DNA from: a virus
Strand: one strand, 5' to 3'
Length of the DNA: 26,583 bases
IMG/VR virus record: IMGVR_UViG_3300031669_000204
Coordinates: 1-26,583 of that record
The notes under the pieces are model-generated. The model ran no database searches, was not told where the DNA came from, and saw only the letters and a program-made list of their open reading frames with translations. A program made the position numbers and the translations under genes. Of this stretch, positions 1 to 7,229 are shown in pieces; the first letter of the stretch is position 1; each line of letters starts with the position of its first letter.

Positions 1-2
1 TT

Positions 3-347
3 GTGAGTAGCATAGATGAGTTTGTGAATAGCGTAACTAAGGTCGCCAGTGAAGTTCTTTCCAGTGGACCGGCGCTCATTTACATGCAAACTAAAAGCGG
101 AATGCAGATAGATTTCATGTTCTCTCGGCCAGAAGAGATTGAGCCAATGATGCTGCACTTTACAGGTTCTAAGATGTTTAATATCTTTTGTCGGTCAGAT
201 GCAAAGAAAAGAGGATGGAAGCTGAATCAGTATGGACTATACGATGTAAGAAATATGTTAGGTTCTCCTGTAGCTCTTACTGAAGAAGGAATATTGACAG
301 CATTAGGAAGGTATTGGTTTATAGATCCTAAAAGGCGTAGTTTATAG
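3..347 (+). CDS. X-family DNA polymerase, C-terminal part (5' end outside window)
   Basis: The visible 114 residues match the end of the palm and the thumb of Pol X/Pol beta enzymes, which fill short DNA gaps with nucleotides. The segment GMQIDFMF (33-40) places D37 where the third catalytic metal-binding Asp lies (D256 in Pol beta). It is followed by the family signature HFTGSKMFNI (52-61), then KLNQYGLYD (73-81) and an ALTEEGILTALG segment typical of the thumb end. The first two catalytic Asp residues would lie upstream, outside the window, so the GTG at position 3 is probably internal. The family is well known in phages and in all cellular domains. No 8-kDa lyase domain or PHP domain can be judged from this fragment. 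Confidence 0.85.
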   Translation: MSSIDEFVNSVTKVASEVLSSGPALIYMQTKSGMQIDFMFSRPEEIEPMMLHFTGSKMFNIFCRSDAKKRGWKLNQYGLYDVRNMLGSPVALTEEGILTALGRYWFIDPKRRSL

Positions 348-354
348 GAAAGAT

Positions 355-384
355 TTGGGCAAAAAAGCGCTTATTATATATAAT
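355..384 (+). promoter_or_regulatory. Possible upstream tandem promoter
   Basis: TTGGGC at 355-360 and TATAAT at 379-384 are 18 nt apart, just after the Pol X stop codon. The -10 is perfect and the -35 fair. It would add transcription to the gene at 590 together with the stronger promoter at 446. Confidence 0.4.
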
Positions 385-445
385 GTGGTGAGTTTAAAAA
401 TTGAAGTGACAGACATAAAAAGGGCAAAAAAAGCAAAAAAAATGC

Positions 446-474
446 TTGCAATCTCGGAATCTGAACTTTATAAT
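446..474 (+). promoter_or_regulatory. Strong sigma70-type promoter for the 590 gene
   Basis: TTGCAA (446-451) and a consensus TATAAT (469-474) are separated by exactly 17 nt. An A-rich stretch lies directly upstream and could act as an UP element. The leader that follows, GGTTAACATT...AAGG...TTTAA at 477-503, resembles the leader of the 10313 gene. Confidence 0.8.
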
Positions 475-589
475 GGGGTTAACATTAAATAAGGTTTTAA
501 GTTGACGGAAAGGGGGTGAAGAAAGTAGGATGGAGGGAAGTAAAAAAATGGTCAATCAAGACCGGATAAAAGAAAGGGAGGAATTTGCC

Positions 590-1069
590 ATGACAGCAAA
601 ATTCACATTCATGTCCAAAGATGGACAGGCTACCGACATTATGAAGGGGCCGCACGAAACGTGCAAGGCAAGCCAGATCGTATGGGATGTCCTGAATGCG
701 GGACCAGTCCCAGACGGACTCAAGCTCCAGTATGCACCTTCTTACGGAGCGCACTTTGTCTCCAAGAAGGGCAAAAACGCGCTCGGGTTCTTTAACACTA
801 ACAACATGCTCGTAGTCAACGGCATTGCGGACGAGCTGAAAGAGGCAGGGTTTGGAGATAAGCTCATTGTTCCCCAAAAGGGCAAGAGCTATTTTGCCAT
901 TCGCGTTGCCGACCTTACCGCAGAAGAGATCAAGAAGGTAACAAAAACCGCCGCTCGTATTCTAGGGTTTGTCGGTGGCCCTTCTCCAGTTTCTAAGAAG
1001 AAACGGATCAAGAAGGAGAAAGCCCCCAAGACAGCACCCAAGGTCAGCGAAGTGGTTGTTCCCGCGTAG
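590..1069 (+). CDS. Unknown basic-tailed protein, single-gene unit
   Basis: Not recognised. The start is set at 590 because GGGAGG lies 8 nt before that ATG; an in-frame ATG at 530 is possible but has a poorer site. The product has 159 residues: a mixed alpha/beta body, then a Lys/Ala/Pro-rich tail (SKKKRIKKEKAPK and onward) that could bind nucleic acid. Its second half (FFNTNN...KLIVPQKGKSYFAIRV...KVTKTAARILG) can be aligned by eye with the same region of the 10313 and 11475 proteins (AFNNT...DVVVYPFKTYCFVAF...CKKVLG), suggesting distant homology. It is transcribed alone from a consensus promoter and closed by a strong terminator. Codons are clearly richer in G and C than in its neighbours, as expected for a highly expressed or recently acquired gene. 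Gene confidence is high, family link only moderate. Confidence 0.8.
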   Translation: MTAKFTFMSKDGQATDIMKGPHETCKASQIVWDVLNAGPVPDGLKLQYAPSYGAHFVSKKGKNALGFFNTNNMLVVNGIADELKEAGFGDKLIVPQKGKSYFAIRVADLTAEEIKKVTKTAARILGFVGGPSPVSKKKRIKKEKAPKTAPKVSEVVVPA

Positions 1070-1096
1070 ATCTTAGGCCGTGAAAACCCCCTTACC

Positions 1097-1147
1097 AAGC
1101 GCATCTCTTATCCAAAGTATTAAGGATAGGAGGTGCGCTTTTCTTTT
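1097..1147 (+). terminator. Strong intrinsic terminator after the 590 gene
   Basis: Arms 1097-1113 and 1124-1140 pair over 17 bp with two G-U wobbles around a 10-nt loop, followed by TTCTTTT. It ends only 13 nt before the start codon of the next gene. Confidence 0.9.
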
Positions 1148-1160
1148 ATAGAGGTGAAAG

Positions 1161-1451
1161 ATGATCTGTCTACGCTGTGGATATTGTTGTATGTATATGA
1201 TGGTGGCGGTTGTGGATGATCCCGAAAAAGGAATAGATTTAGACAACTTTATACTCTACAGGGGAGATGGAACGCGATGTAAGCATCTCGTAGGAAATAA
1301 GGTTGGAGAATATAGTTGTGCAATCCATGATTATCCTTGGTATAAAGAAACCCCTTGCGCAGCTCATACCCAAATTGAAGAAGACCTAAGTAACCCATGC
1401 AGAATGGGTGAGTATCTTGTCAAATTAGAGGAAATAAATCTAGTCTATTAA
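1161..1451 (+). CDS. YkgJ-like Cys-cluster protein (CxxCGYCC)
   Basis: The N-terminus carries CLRCGYCC (residues 3-10), the hallmark of the YkgJ/UPF0153 family of zinc or iron-sulfur cluster proteins. Further Cys residues follow (in RCKH, YSCAIHDYPW, PCAAH and PCRMG), giving the usual second half of the cluster. At 96 residues it is short but complete for this family, whose biochemical role is poorly known. A GAGGTGA ribosome site precedes the ATG. There is no promoter between it and the terminator at 1097-1147, so its message probably comes from read-through of the strong 590 unit. A second member of the family lies at 8745. Confidence 0.7.
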   Translation: MICLRCGYCCMYMMVAVVDDPEKGIDLDNFILYRGDGTRCKHLVGNKVGEYSCAIHDYPWYKETPCAAHTQIEEDLSNPCRMGEYLVKLEEINLVY

Positions 1452-1579
1452 AATGGGGTGGTAGTTGGTTATGCCTTGCCTTAAAAGAATGCAGTGTGGG
1501 CCGTCTGAGGCAGTCTGGCTAGGGTCTTTTAGTTGCCCTATTGCCCTATTTTGCCCTTAAATTATTTTTTGGAGGGGTC

Positions 1580-1894
1580 ATGAAAAAAGAAGAGATTGAC
1601 ACATACCTTCTGGAGAAGGTTGGCAAGGAAATGATGGAACGAATAACTAGGATGATAAATGCAACTTGGAACTATATAGGAGCTGATTGTCTGGTTGATG
1701 AGGAAGGAGAAATGGACGAATCAAGAGTAATGTTAAGAGACGAAGTATGGGAAGTTTGTTTAGATGCTGACCGTGCGCTAATTCACGGAGGAGATAAAGA
1801 AGCTGCAAAAGTCCTGTATGGATTACCTACAGAAATTCGAGATAGTGTTGAACTAAAGACAATCTGTTTACCCTTTATCAATTATGGGTGGTAA
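1580..1894 (+). CDS. Small acidic protein of unknown function
   Basis: Not recognised. The start at 1580 is chosen because GGAGGGG ends 3 nt upstream of the ATG; an in-frame ATG 13 codons earlier has no such site. The product has 104 residues, is rich in Glu, Asp and Met, and is predicted mostly helical, with no signal peptide or membrane segment. It is followed one nucleotide after its stop by a small membrane-protein gene, so the two are probably co-translated. Confidence 0.6.
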   Translation: MKKEEIDTYLLEKVGKEMMERITRMINATWNYIGADCLVDEEGEMDESRVMLRDEVWEVCLDADRALIHGGDKEAAKVLYGLPTEIRDSVELKTICLPFINYGW

Positions 1895-1895
1895 C

Positions 1896-2048
1896 ATGAA
1901 AGAATGGGAACTTGAAAAGAAAAGAAGGAATGCTGGATCCTTTACCCTTATAGTCGTTGTTGGTGCAGGTATAGCTTTTCTTCTACTCGCTATCCCTTGG
2001 CTATATGGATGTATCCAGATTTTGACTAGGTTTGGAATCCTAAAGTGA
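1896..2048 (+). CDS. Small single-span membrane protein (50 aa)
   Basis: The ATG lies 2 nt after the stop of the preceding gene, with a GGGTGG-like site overlapping that gene's end. The 50-residue product begins with a basic, charged segment (KEWELEKKRR), followed by one hydrophobic helix from about residue 15 to 42 (FTLIVVVGAGIAFLLLAIPW) and a short basic end. This is the layout of many small phage membrane proteins. The function is unknown. Confidence 0.55.
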   Translation: MKEWELEKKRRNAGSFTLIVVVGAGIAFLLLAIPWLYGCIQILTRFGILK

Positions 2049-2321
2049 ATGTCGAAGGAAGATCTTAAAAAGGGGTAATCCGCCTACCCCCTAACGAAAC
2101 CGACTTTCTATGTATATGTTTTTTTTCTGGGGTCGAGCCTCTAAAAGACCGAACGCTTAAAATGATTCTTTGAAAATGAAATCAAAAAGGACTAGGAGTC
2201 TTTGGACTAAAGAAAAAAAAGATTTAAAATGCTTTAAAAAAGCTTGTATTCCATAGCTCTATGTATTACTATTATGTGCAATACTTAATAAAGGTAATTA
2301 ATAATAGAAGGAGGTAAGGCA
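2049..2321. other. Intergenic leader with hairpin, repeat element and promoter
   Basis: No gene is seen here. GGGGTA (2072-2077) pairs with TACCCC (2085-2090); on the minus strand this hairpin is followed by five T, on the plus strand it lacks a T tract. An element at about 2193-2229 (TTGGACTAAAG, A-run, GATTTAAAA) recurs at about 6473-6502. The promoter at 2244-2272 and an AT-rich leader end the region. Confidence 0.5.
2244..2272 (+). promoter_or_regulatory. Promoter for the 2322-5659 gene cluster
   Basis: TTGTAT (2244-2249), 17 nt, TACTAT (2267-2272). The surrounding words (AAAAAAGCTTG, CATAGCTCTATGTA, AAGGTAATTAATAAT) recur at 5668-5735, so this is one of two near-copies of the same promoter and leader. 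Confidence 0.65.
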
Positions 2322-2720
2322 ATGGAATTTACAAAAAAAGAATTAGATGAGTTGATTGAGAAGTCGGGGATGGAGACAACAATGTCCAGTAGGACAAAGA
2401 GTCTCCAAGTGTATTTCGGTGGTCGGTCTAAAAGGTTTGCTGAAGTCTATTTTGCGGTCAGTAAATCAAGTGTTCCTACTGAGTTAGGAAAGGCCGTTGC
2501 TTGTTCTTTGCTAAATGGATATATGAATGGGCGAATTGGCTTTCCGGGTAGAGTGAATTGTAAACCCCCCTATGTACAAGAGATGAGGGATGTGCTTGCT
2601 TTAATGACTGATAGTAAGGCGATTTCAAAAGCATTTCCCTTTATGAACGAGGAATCGCTGCGCAAGTGGAAAGAAATGATTGACTTTATAGATAAATATA
2701 AACAAGAAAAGGGAAAGTAA
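2322..2720 (+). CDS. Unknown helical protein, 132 aa
   Basis: Not recognised. GGAGGTAA precedes the ATG at good spacing. The product looks soluble and mainly helical, with a basic centre (SRTKSLQVYFGGRSKRF) and a charged C-terminus (WKEMIDFIDKYKQEKGK). It is the first gene of a cluster running to 5659, and its stop codon overlaps the next start (TAATG). No motif supports a function. Confidence 0.65.
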   Translation: MEFTKKELDELIEKSGMETTMSSRTKSLQVYFGGRSKRFAEVYFAVSKSSVPTELGKAVACSLLNGYMNGRIGFPGRVNCKPPYVQEMRDVLALMTDSKAISKAFPFMNEESLRKWKEMIDFIDKYKQEKGK

Positions 2721-2926
2721 TGAAGACAGAACCTGGAGTAAAGTTGCTGATGAAGTTTCGCTTAGACTGGCTGATTGTAAAGGCTAAGGAACTTGGGATC
2801 TTGAAAAGAGAGGGGGTCAGGAAAGAGGAGTTAGCCCGCGAGATCAACAAGGCCCAAGAAAAAGAGCAGACTAGAATTTGGAGAGCAATTGCGGACGGTG
2901 GACTTTCTAAGAGAAGAAAGGACTAA
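2720..2926 (+). CDS. Small basic helical protein, 68 aa
   Basis: Not recognised. Its ATG overlaps the preceding stop by one base, indicating translational coupling. It is strongly charged (many Lys, Arg and Glu) and predicted almost wholly helical. A segment such as LGILKREGVRKEELAREIN could form a helix-turn-helix-like pair of helices, but this is only a visual impression. Confidence 0.5.
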   Translation: MKTEPGVKLLMKFRLDWLIVKAKELGILKREGVRKEELAREINKAQEKEQTRIWRAIADGGLSKRRKD

Positions 2927-2938
2927 GGAGACAAGGAC

Positions 2939-3484
2939 ATGGATGAGAAAACAAGGACGGAATTGGTAAAGGCAAGCTTGATTGCAGGATTAAAGCTATG
3001 GGGACTACCGAACACGCGGATGCGACAACAGGATACTAAAATCCAAGACTATGCCAAGAAATTTGGCATTAATCTTAAAGATTTTAGGCCAGTTAAAAAA
3101 GGAATGATGGATAGCGGCTTGTGTTGGTATTGGGATGAGAAAGGGCGGTATGGCATTGAAGAGAAGAAATTCTCAGAAAGAATATATGCCCAGAGCGAGG
3201 CTGTGGGTTTTGAAGATCTTGAGGAGTGTATGGGCAATTCTATGGTGGATAGCTTTGAATATGTGTTCTGGCCTGATGGTACTGGCTTCACAGGTTTTTC
3301 AACAGAGGACTGTTTGTTGGAGCCTACCCTGCGCTGGACAGATGGTAAGCTTTATACATATTGGGCAGAAGGATTGATCTCCATATATACTATGGATATT
3401 AAAACAATGGAAGAAGCGAATGTGTTTGTGAAAAAGTTAATAGAGACGAAAGGAGAACTGAATGGAAAGCGCCGAATTGAATAA
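2939..3484 (+). CDS. Unknown protein, first of a tandem paralog pair
   Basis: Not recognised. The ATG follows AAGGAG with normal spacing. It shares its layout with the next gene: VKASLIAGLKLWG near residue 10, KKFGIN, DSGLCWYWD, FSER, CMGN, EYVFWPDGTG, LRWTDGKLY.Y..EG.I.IY.MDI and a helical end. Their ends overlap by 23 nt, so they arose by tandem duplication. The strongly conserved aromatic residues suggest a folded soluble domain. No catalytic motif was seen. Confidence 0.7.
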   Translation: MDEKTRTELVKASLIAGLKLWGLPNTRMRQQDTKIQDYAKKFGINLKDFRPVKKGMMDSGLCWYWDEKGRYGIEEKKFSERIYAQSEAVGFEDLEECMGNSMVDSFEYVFWPDGTGFTGFSTEDCLLEPTLRWTDGKLYTYWAEGLISIYTMDIKTMEEANVFVKKLIETKGELNGKRRIE

Positions 3485-3962
3485 AGAGGAGATAGTAAAG
3501 GCAAGCCTGATTGGGGGACTCAAGTTGTGGGGACCACCGGCAGGTGATTATGGAGATGCTTTTACCTTATACACAAAGAAGTTTGGAATTAACCCAAAAG
3601 ATTTCGGCCCTTCTTACGATAGTGGGCTGATATGGTATTGGGATAATGAATGCCCTATCGCAGAGATAAACTTCTCTGAAAGACTATTGTCTCTAAATGT
3701 AAAAGATATTCTTGTAAATCCAATGGCTTGCATGGGCAACATCCAGATATCGGAAGAAGAGTATGTGTTTAGACTTGATGGGACTGGTTCTGGAGGCTAT
3801 GATTCAGATGAGGAGTTACTAGATCCTGCGCTTCGTTCAGCAGACGGTAAGATGTATATTTATTACATAGAAGGAGCGATAAATATATACAACATGGATA
3901 TTGGTTCTAGAGAAGAAGCTTTAGCCTGTATTAAAAAGTTTGTAGAAGAGAATAAGAAATAA
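3462..3962 (+). CDS. Unknown protein, second of a tandem paralog pair
   Basis: Not recognised. The ATG lies inside the last codons of its paralog and is preceded by AAAGGAG. Shared blocks with the upstream gene are VKASLIGGLKLWG, KKFGINPKDF, DSGLIWYWD, NFSER, CMGN, EYVFRLDGTGSGG, LRSADGKMY and INIYNMDI. It is about 15 residues shorter, mainly in the first third. Conservation of the same blocks in both copies suggests both are kept under selection. Confidence 0.7.
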   Translation: MESAELNKEEIVKASLIGGLKLWGPPAGDYGDAFTLYTKKFGINPKDFGPSYDSGLIWYWDNECPIAEINFSERLLSLNVKDILVNPMACMGNIQISEEEYVFRLDGTGSGGYDSDEELLDPALRSADGKMYIYYIEGAINIYNMDIGSREEALACIKKFVEENKK

Positions 3963-3978
3963 TAAAGGAGGGAGTTGA

Positions 3979-4350
3979 ATGAAACTAGAGACCTACCGTA
4001 CTAAAGCAAACTGGGATCAGAAGCCAAAAGATGATAAAACATGGTGGCTTAGGAGTCATTGTACGCCAGGAACACTGGATGAAAAAGCGATGTGTGCTTT
4101 TTGCGGAGAGACGCACGAAAAGTGTGCCAAGGAAAATACTGAATCAATCAAGGAAAAGCATAAACAGAATTGTGGGGGTAGTGGATTCTGGTGTCCAGGA
4201 TGTGGGTTATTCTTTCCCCAAGATACCTGTGGGGAACAAAGTGGCGAAGATTATAAAACACTATCAGGGAAAAGAGTACACCTAGTTAATCTAGTTAGCG
4301 GTGAAAAGTTTTTCTGTCATTGTGGTGAATATTTGTTTGACCTAAAATAA
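3979..4350 (+). CDS. Cys/His-rich, probably zinc-binding protein
   Basis: Three Cys clusters are visible: CAFCGETHEKC (40-50 region), CPGCGLFF near residue 74, and CHCG near the end. Together with His47 and His112 they suggest one or two zinc-ribbon-like folds. A GGAGG site precedes the ATG. It lies between the paralog pair and another small Cys-motif gene. Function unknown; nucleic-acid or protein binding is a guess. Confidence 0.6.
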   Translation: MKLETYRTKANWDQKPKDDKTWWLRSHCTPGTLDEKAMCAFCGETHEKCAKENTESIKEKHKQNCGGSGFWCPGCGLFFPQDTCGEQSGEDYKTLSGKRVHLVNLVSGEKFFCHCGEYLFDLK

Positions 4351-4371
4351 GAAAAACTAAAGGAGAGGAAA

Positions 4372-4545
4372 ATGGAATGTATATGTGGTGAGGATCTATA
4401 TTTTCGTAAGGCGACCTTAATTATGAGCGATAGGAACGTTGCAATTACGAGCCTAATTTGTCCAAAGTGCGGGGCGGCTCATCAACTCACTTATGGTATT
4501 CAGGCTTATGTTAGAATCTTTGACAAAGATGGAAAGGAACTCTAG
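4372..4545 (+). CDS. Small zinc-ribbon-like protein (57 aa)
   Basis: The ATG is preceded by AGGAGAGG at suitable distance. The 57-residue product has CIC at residues 3-5 and CPKCG at 30-34, which is the spacing of a two-knuckle zinc ribbon. The next gene follows after 12 nt with its own strong ribosome site, so it fits the operon. Function unknown. Confidence 0.55.
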   Translation: MECICGEDLYFRKATLIMSDRNVAITSLICPKCGAAHQLTYGIQAYVRIFDKDGKEL

Positions 4546-4557
4546 AAGGAGGGAAAA

Positions 4558-4854
4558 ATGGCAGAGATACTTAAATCATGGGAAGAGATAAAGGAAGTTT
4601 TTGAGGTAGGAGCCGAAGAGGTGGAGATTCCGGATGAATATTATCCAGCCGATGAAAATGGGTTTGATGAATCTGAAGTCGCGACTATTATAGCAGATAT
4701 TAGGAAATTGAAGCCAGATATTGAAATTTGCCACGAAGAGGATTATATAATAACTTATGTGAAAATTAATTCTCTTGAGGATCACCAAGTAGTTTTTACG
4801 GCTCTAATCCAATCAGTACAAAGTGGTAAATATCACAAAGAAGGAGGAAAGTAA
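4558..4854 (+). CDS. Small acidic protein, 98 aa
   Basis: Not recognised. GAAGGAGG precedes the ATG. The product is rich in Glu, Asp and Ile (for example EVGAEEVEIPDEYYPADE) and ends in a basic tail; no Cys clusters or membrane segments are seen. Its stop overlaps the next start (TAATG). A small acidic phage protein could be a DNA-mimic or a partner-binding inhibitor, but nothing here proves that. Confidence 0.6.
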   Translation: MAEILKSWEEIKEVFEVGAEEVEIPDEYYPADENGFDESEVATIIADIRKLKPDIEICHEEDYIITYVKINSLEDHQVVFTALIQSVQSGKYHKEGGK

Positions 4855-5057
4855 TGGCAAAGGTAATGGTAGAGATTAATATTCATAATCAGTCTTATGA
4901 ACAATTGAAAGAACTTTTACTTAAGCACCCTGACCCTGGATGGTTTCAGGATCGTGATCCAAGTACTCACCGAGTTGTAATTGATGAAGCATACCTTAAC
5001 CGTGATGCGATGGATGATGATTTCTTTGTGTTTCAACTAATAGGAGTAAGGCCATAA
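4854..5057 (+). CDS. Small protein, 67 aa, unknown
   Basis: Not recognised. It is coupled to the previous gene by a one-base overlap. The product begins with a probable beta strand (KVMVEINIHN), then a helix (SYEQLKELLLKHP) and an acidic stretch (YLNRDAMDDDFFVFQLIG). This beta-alpha-beta pattern would suit a small alpha/beta fold. Confidence 0.5.
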   Translation: MAKVMVEINIHNQSYEQLKELLLKHPDPGWFQDRDPSTHRVVIDEAYLNRDAMDDDFFVFQLIGVRP

Positions 5058-5086
5058 AGGATAGAAAATAGTAGGAGGATAGAAAA

Positions 5087-5659
5087 GTGAGTATAGAAAA
5101 AAGCTTTGCGAAACTGGGAAGGAATAGGATTGGAGCAAGACGAAAGAAATATCTGTTCGCAGCCTTTGAGATTGCGAAGGGAATAACGGAAAACGAAGAA
5201 GATGCTAAGGCCCTATCAACTTACTATCTCTTCAGGTGGATGGATGGGAACCTGAAGTATTTTGGTGGGATTCTGAGGCTCAAGAAACATCTTAATGCTA
5301 TTCGGCTTATTGGGATTTCACTCATGGCAGATGCAGAGTACTTACGGAAGATAAGAACAGGGCAGCTTGAGCGAGCTAAAGAAATAGACTGCCTAACAGA
5401 GACGCGTAAGGCCGAACTTTCTGAAACGGAAACAGCAGAAGGCCGAGGTAGAATGCGGGATAAATATGAAGCAATAGCCCAAGGCCGAAAGACATGGGCC
5501 AGAGAAATGTTACAGGAAATGCATGAGAATCCCGATATGATTGAGGTAAAGATTCGGGACGATCTCCTTTTCTTAAAGAAAAACCCTGGCTGGCAGACTC
5601 ATTATGACAGATTAATTAAATACTTTAATGAGTATGTAAGCCTATCTAAAAAGCATTAA
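5087..5659 (+). CDS. Unknown protein, paralog of the 5749 gene
   Basis: Not recognised. It starts with GTG behind TAGGAGGA. The 190-residue product is basic and mostly helical. It shares with the next gene the start MS(I/L)..SFA..GRN..G..R, the block EDAKALSTYYLF(R/K)WMD..LK and the end F(L)K..PGW..H..RLI..FN. The middle is less alike. The two genes are a duplication separated by a promoter. Confidence 0.65.
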   Translation: MSIEKSFAKLGRNRIGARRKKYLFAAFEIAKGITENEEDAKALSTYYLFRWMDGNLKYFGGILRLKKHLNAIRLIGISLMADAEYLRKIRTGQLERAKEIDCLTETRKAELSETETAEGRGRMRDKYEAIAQGRKTWAREMLQEMHENPDMIEVKIRDDLLFLKKNPGWQTHYDRLIKYFNEYVSLSKKH

Positions 5660-5674
5660 AAGCATTAAAAAAGC

Positions 5675-5703
5675 TTGCTTTCTATAGCTCTATGTAGTAT
5701 GCT
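5675..5703 (+). promoter_or_regulatory. Promoter for the 5749 gene
   Basis: TTGCTT (5675-5680), 17 nt, TATGCT (5698-5703). The flanks closely repeat the promoter and leader at 2238-2315, including CTATAGCTCTATGTA and AAGGTAATTTAATAAT. It starts 16 nt after the previous stop. Confidence 0.7.
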
Positions 5704-5748
5704 GTATTTGCCTTTTAAAAAGGTAATTTAATAATGGAGGTAACAAAG

Positions 5749-6309
5749 ATGAGTTTAGGAAACAGTTTTGCGAATCATGGCAGAAATAAGGTTGGGCCGA
5801 TACGGCTTGCACATCTTAAAAAAATCTATGAGAATGCAAAGGTTGTGACTGTAACCGCAGATGATGCGAAGGCGCTATCCACTTACTATCTTTTCAAGTG
5901 GATGGATATGAGTTTAAAACGCTATGAGGGAATGTATATTTGGCGCGAGTTCCTCAAGGCTCAGCGACTTGAAACTCTTTCAGTAGAAAAGTATGCAGCC
6001 CTTCTCCTGAATAACCGTAAGCGGCATCTCCAGGACTGGGCGAGGAATCATCTTCTAAGTGAAGTTAATAAAACAGAATTGGCAGCGTTTGAAAGCGGCA
6101 CTGGCCTTGAAGCTGTTAACGAAGAAGTAATGAAGTATGCTACATGGAGTAAGGAATATTCCACAAAGCTTTTGCAAAAGTTTAAAGCTACCCCATCCAA
6201 GATAGATAAAGCCTTCCAAAATGATATTAAATTCTTAAAGAACCGACCTGGGTGGCTCAAGCATCGGGAAAGACTAATTGCCTGGTTTAATAAGCATACG
6301 TTGATATAA
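5749..6309 (+). CDS. Unknown protein, paralog of the 5087 gene
   Basis: Not recognised. The start is set at 5749, not the ATG at 5734: GGAGGT at 5736-5741 is well placed for 5749, and this start aligns with that of the paralog. The product has 186 residues, is basic and mainly helical, and keeps the block DDAKALSTYYLFKWMD and the ending RPGWLKHRERLIAWFN. It has its own promoter, so the two copies may be expressed at different levels or times. A hairpin (6322-6329 with 6339-6346) follows the gene but lacks a T tract. Confidence 0.65.
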   Translation: MSLGNSFANHGRNKVGPIRLAHLKKIYENAKVVTVTADDAKALSTYYLFKWMDMSLKRYEGMYIWREFLKAQRLETLSVEKYAALLLNNRKRHLQDWARNHLLSEVNKTELAAFESGTGLEAVNEEVMKYATWSKEYSTKLLQKFKATPSKIDKAFQNDIKFLKNRPGWLKHRERLIAWFNKHTLI

Positions 6310-6580
6310 CAGTAACCAGAACGTAAGGCGGATTGATTGCCTTACGAACTTATTATGTCAGAAGATCTCTTTTCTTACTTCGAGCCAGATAGTATTGAAC
6401 GCATGTGTCTTGATCATAACTTTAAGATATTGCCTCTTCAGGTCTTTAGTCGATTTCCGAGAGACTAAAGCTCTTTAGACTAAGGATAAAAAAGATTTAA
6501 AAGACTAAAAAAAGAAGTTGCACTCACCCCTAATACCTTATATACTAAAACAAAAAAAGGCAATATAAGGGGGCGAGGAG
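6310..6580. other. Intergenic region with two hairpins and a promoter
   Basis: No gene is seen. CGTAAGGC (6322-6329) and GCCTTACG (6339-6346) form a perfect 8-bp stem. CTTTAGTC (6444-6451) and GACTAAAG (6463-6470) form another. Neither has a T tract, so they may be operators or RNA-processing sites. The repeat element seen near 2193 recurs at about 6473-6502, directly upstream of the promoter at 6518. Confidence 0.5.
6518..6546 (+). promoter_or_regulatory. Promoter for the 6581-8987 cluster
   Basis: TTGCAC (6518-6523), exactly 17 nt, TATACT (6541-6546). Transcription would start near 6553, giving a leader of about 28 nt with AAGGGGGCGAGG just before the first ATG. Confidence 0.75.
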
Positions 6581-6760
6581 ATGCAAGATTGGCAAAAAAA
6601 ACTTAAAAAGATTAAAAAGCAATTACCCATGCAAAGCTTATCGCAAGAGAGTAAGCGCTTGTCTTATCAGGAAATCGTCACTGAGACGGTTGTAACTGAA
6701 AAGCGTAATGGAGATATAATCCTTAGAAAAAAGGGGTACTCAAATGAAAAAAGAAACTAA
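6581..6760 (+). CDS. Small basic protein, 59 aa, first gene of cluster
   Basis: Not recognised. It lies just after the promoter, with a purine-rich AAGGGGGCGAGGAG abutting the ATG. The product starts with a Lys-rich helix (QKKLKKIKKQ) and has a probable beta hairpin near YQEIVTETVVTEKRNGDIIL. It overlaps the next gene by 17 nt. Its short length makes it uncertain, but promoter, ribosome site and position all support it. Confidence 0.5.
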   Translation: MQDWQKKLKKIKKQLPMQSLSQESKRLSYQEIVTETVVTEKRNGDIILRKKGYSNEKRN

Positions 6761-7229
6761 AGGCGAAGAGAGAGAAAAAATACGTGATGCAAAAACCCTA
6801 CGTGAGCTTGCTAAAGAATATGGGGCAATTGATGATGAGATTGCCAATTTGGATATTTCCTCAGCAGAACAGTTTGGCAAGGTCTTCTCAGATGATGTGG
6901 AACTTGGGAGTTGGTTATCTATGTTGGCTATTAATAGCCCTGCTGATCAAAAGAAAATAGCTAACTGGCTTACTGAGAATATGCCAAAAGATGCTGTTTG
7001 TGCGTATGATGGAGATGCAGATATTAACTTGCTCGGTACTGATTGGCACGATAAGCTTACTACTACAGAAGCTTTTTCGGTAGGAGATGATAGGCATTAT
7101 TTTCTTGGTAGGACAGAAGACCATAATGGTGTGCCAGTCTGTGATTTTGGTTGGGGTTCTTTTTTGGCGAGTGCGCTGACAGTAGCCTATGTATTAAAGA
7201 GTGATGTAGGTAAACTAAAAGCTAAGTAA
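6744..7229 (+). CDS. Unknown acidic protein, 161 aa
   Basis: Not recognised. AAAAAAGGGG precedes the ATG, which lies inside the end of the previous gene. The first 30 residues are a charged helix; the middle is acidic (VFSDDVELGSWL, CAYDGDADINLLG). The end has a Gly/aromatic-rich segment (CDFGWGSFLASALTVAYVL) that may be a buried helix rather than a membrane span. No catalytic motif recognised. Confidence 0.6.
   Translation: MKKETKGEEREKIRDAKTLRELAKEYGAIDDEIANLDISSAEQFGKVFSDDVELGSWLSMLAINSPADQKKIANWLTENMPKDAVCAYDGDADINLLGTDWHDKLTTTEAFSVGDDRHYFLGRTEDHNGVPVCDFGWGSFLASALTVAYVLKSDVGKLKAK

Noticed and set aside
6322-6346. Intrinsic terminator after the 5749 gene
   Set aside because: The 8-bp stem is perfect but no T tract follows on either strand; kept only as a hairpin of unknown role.
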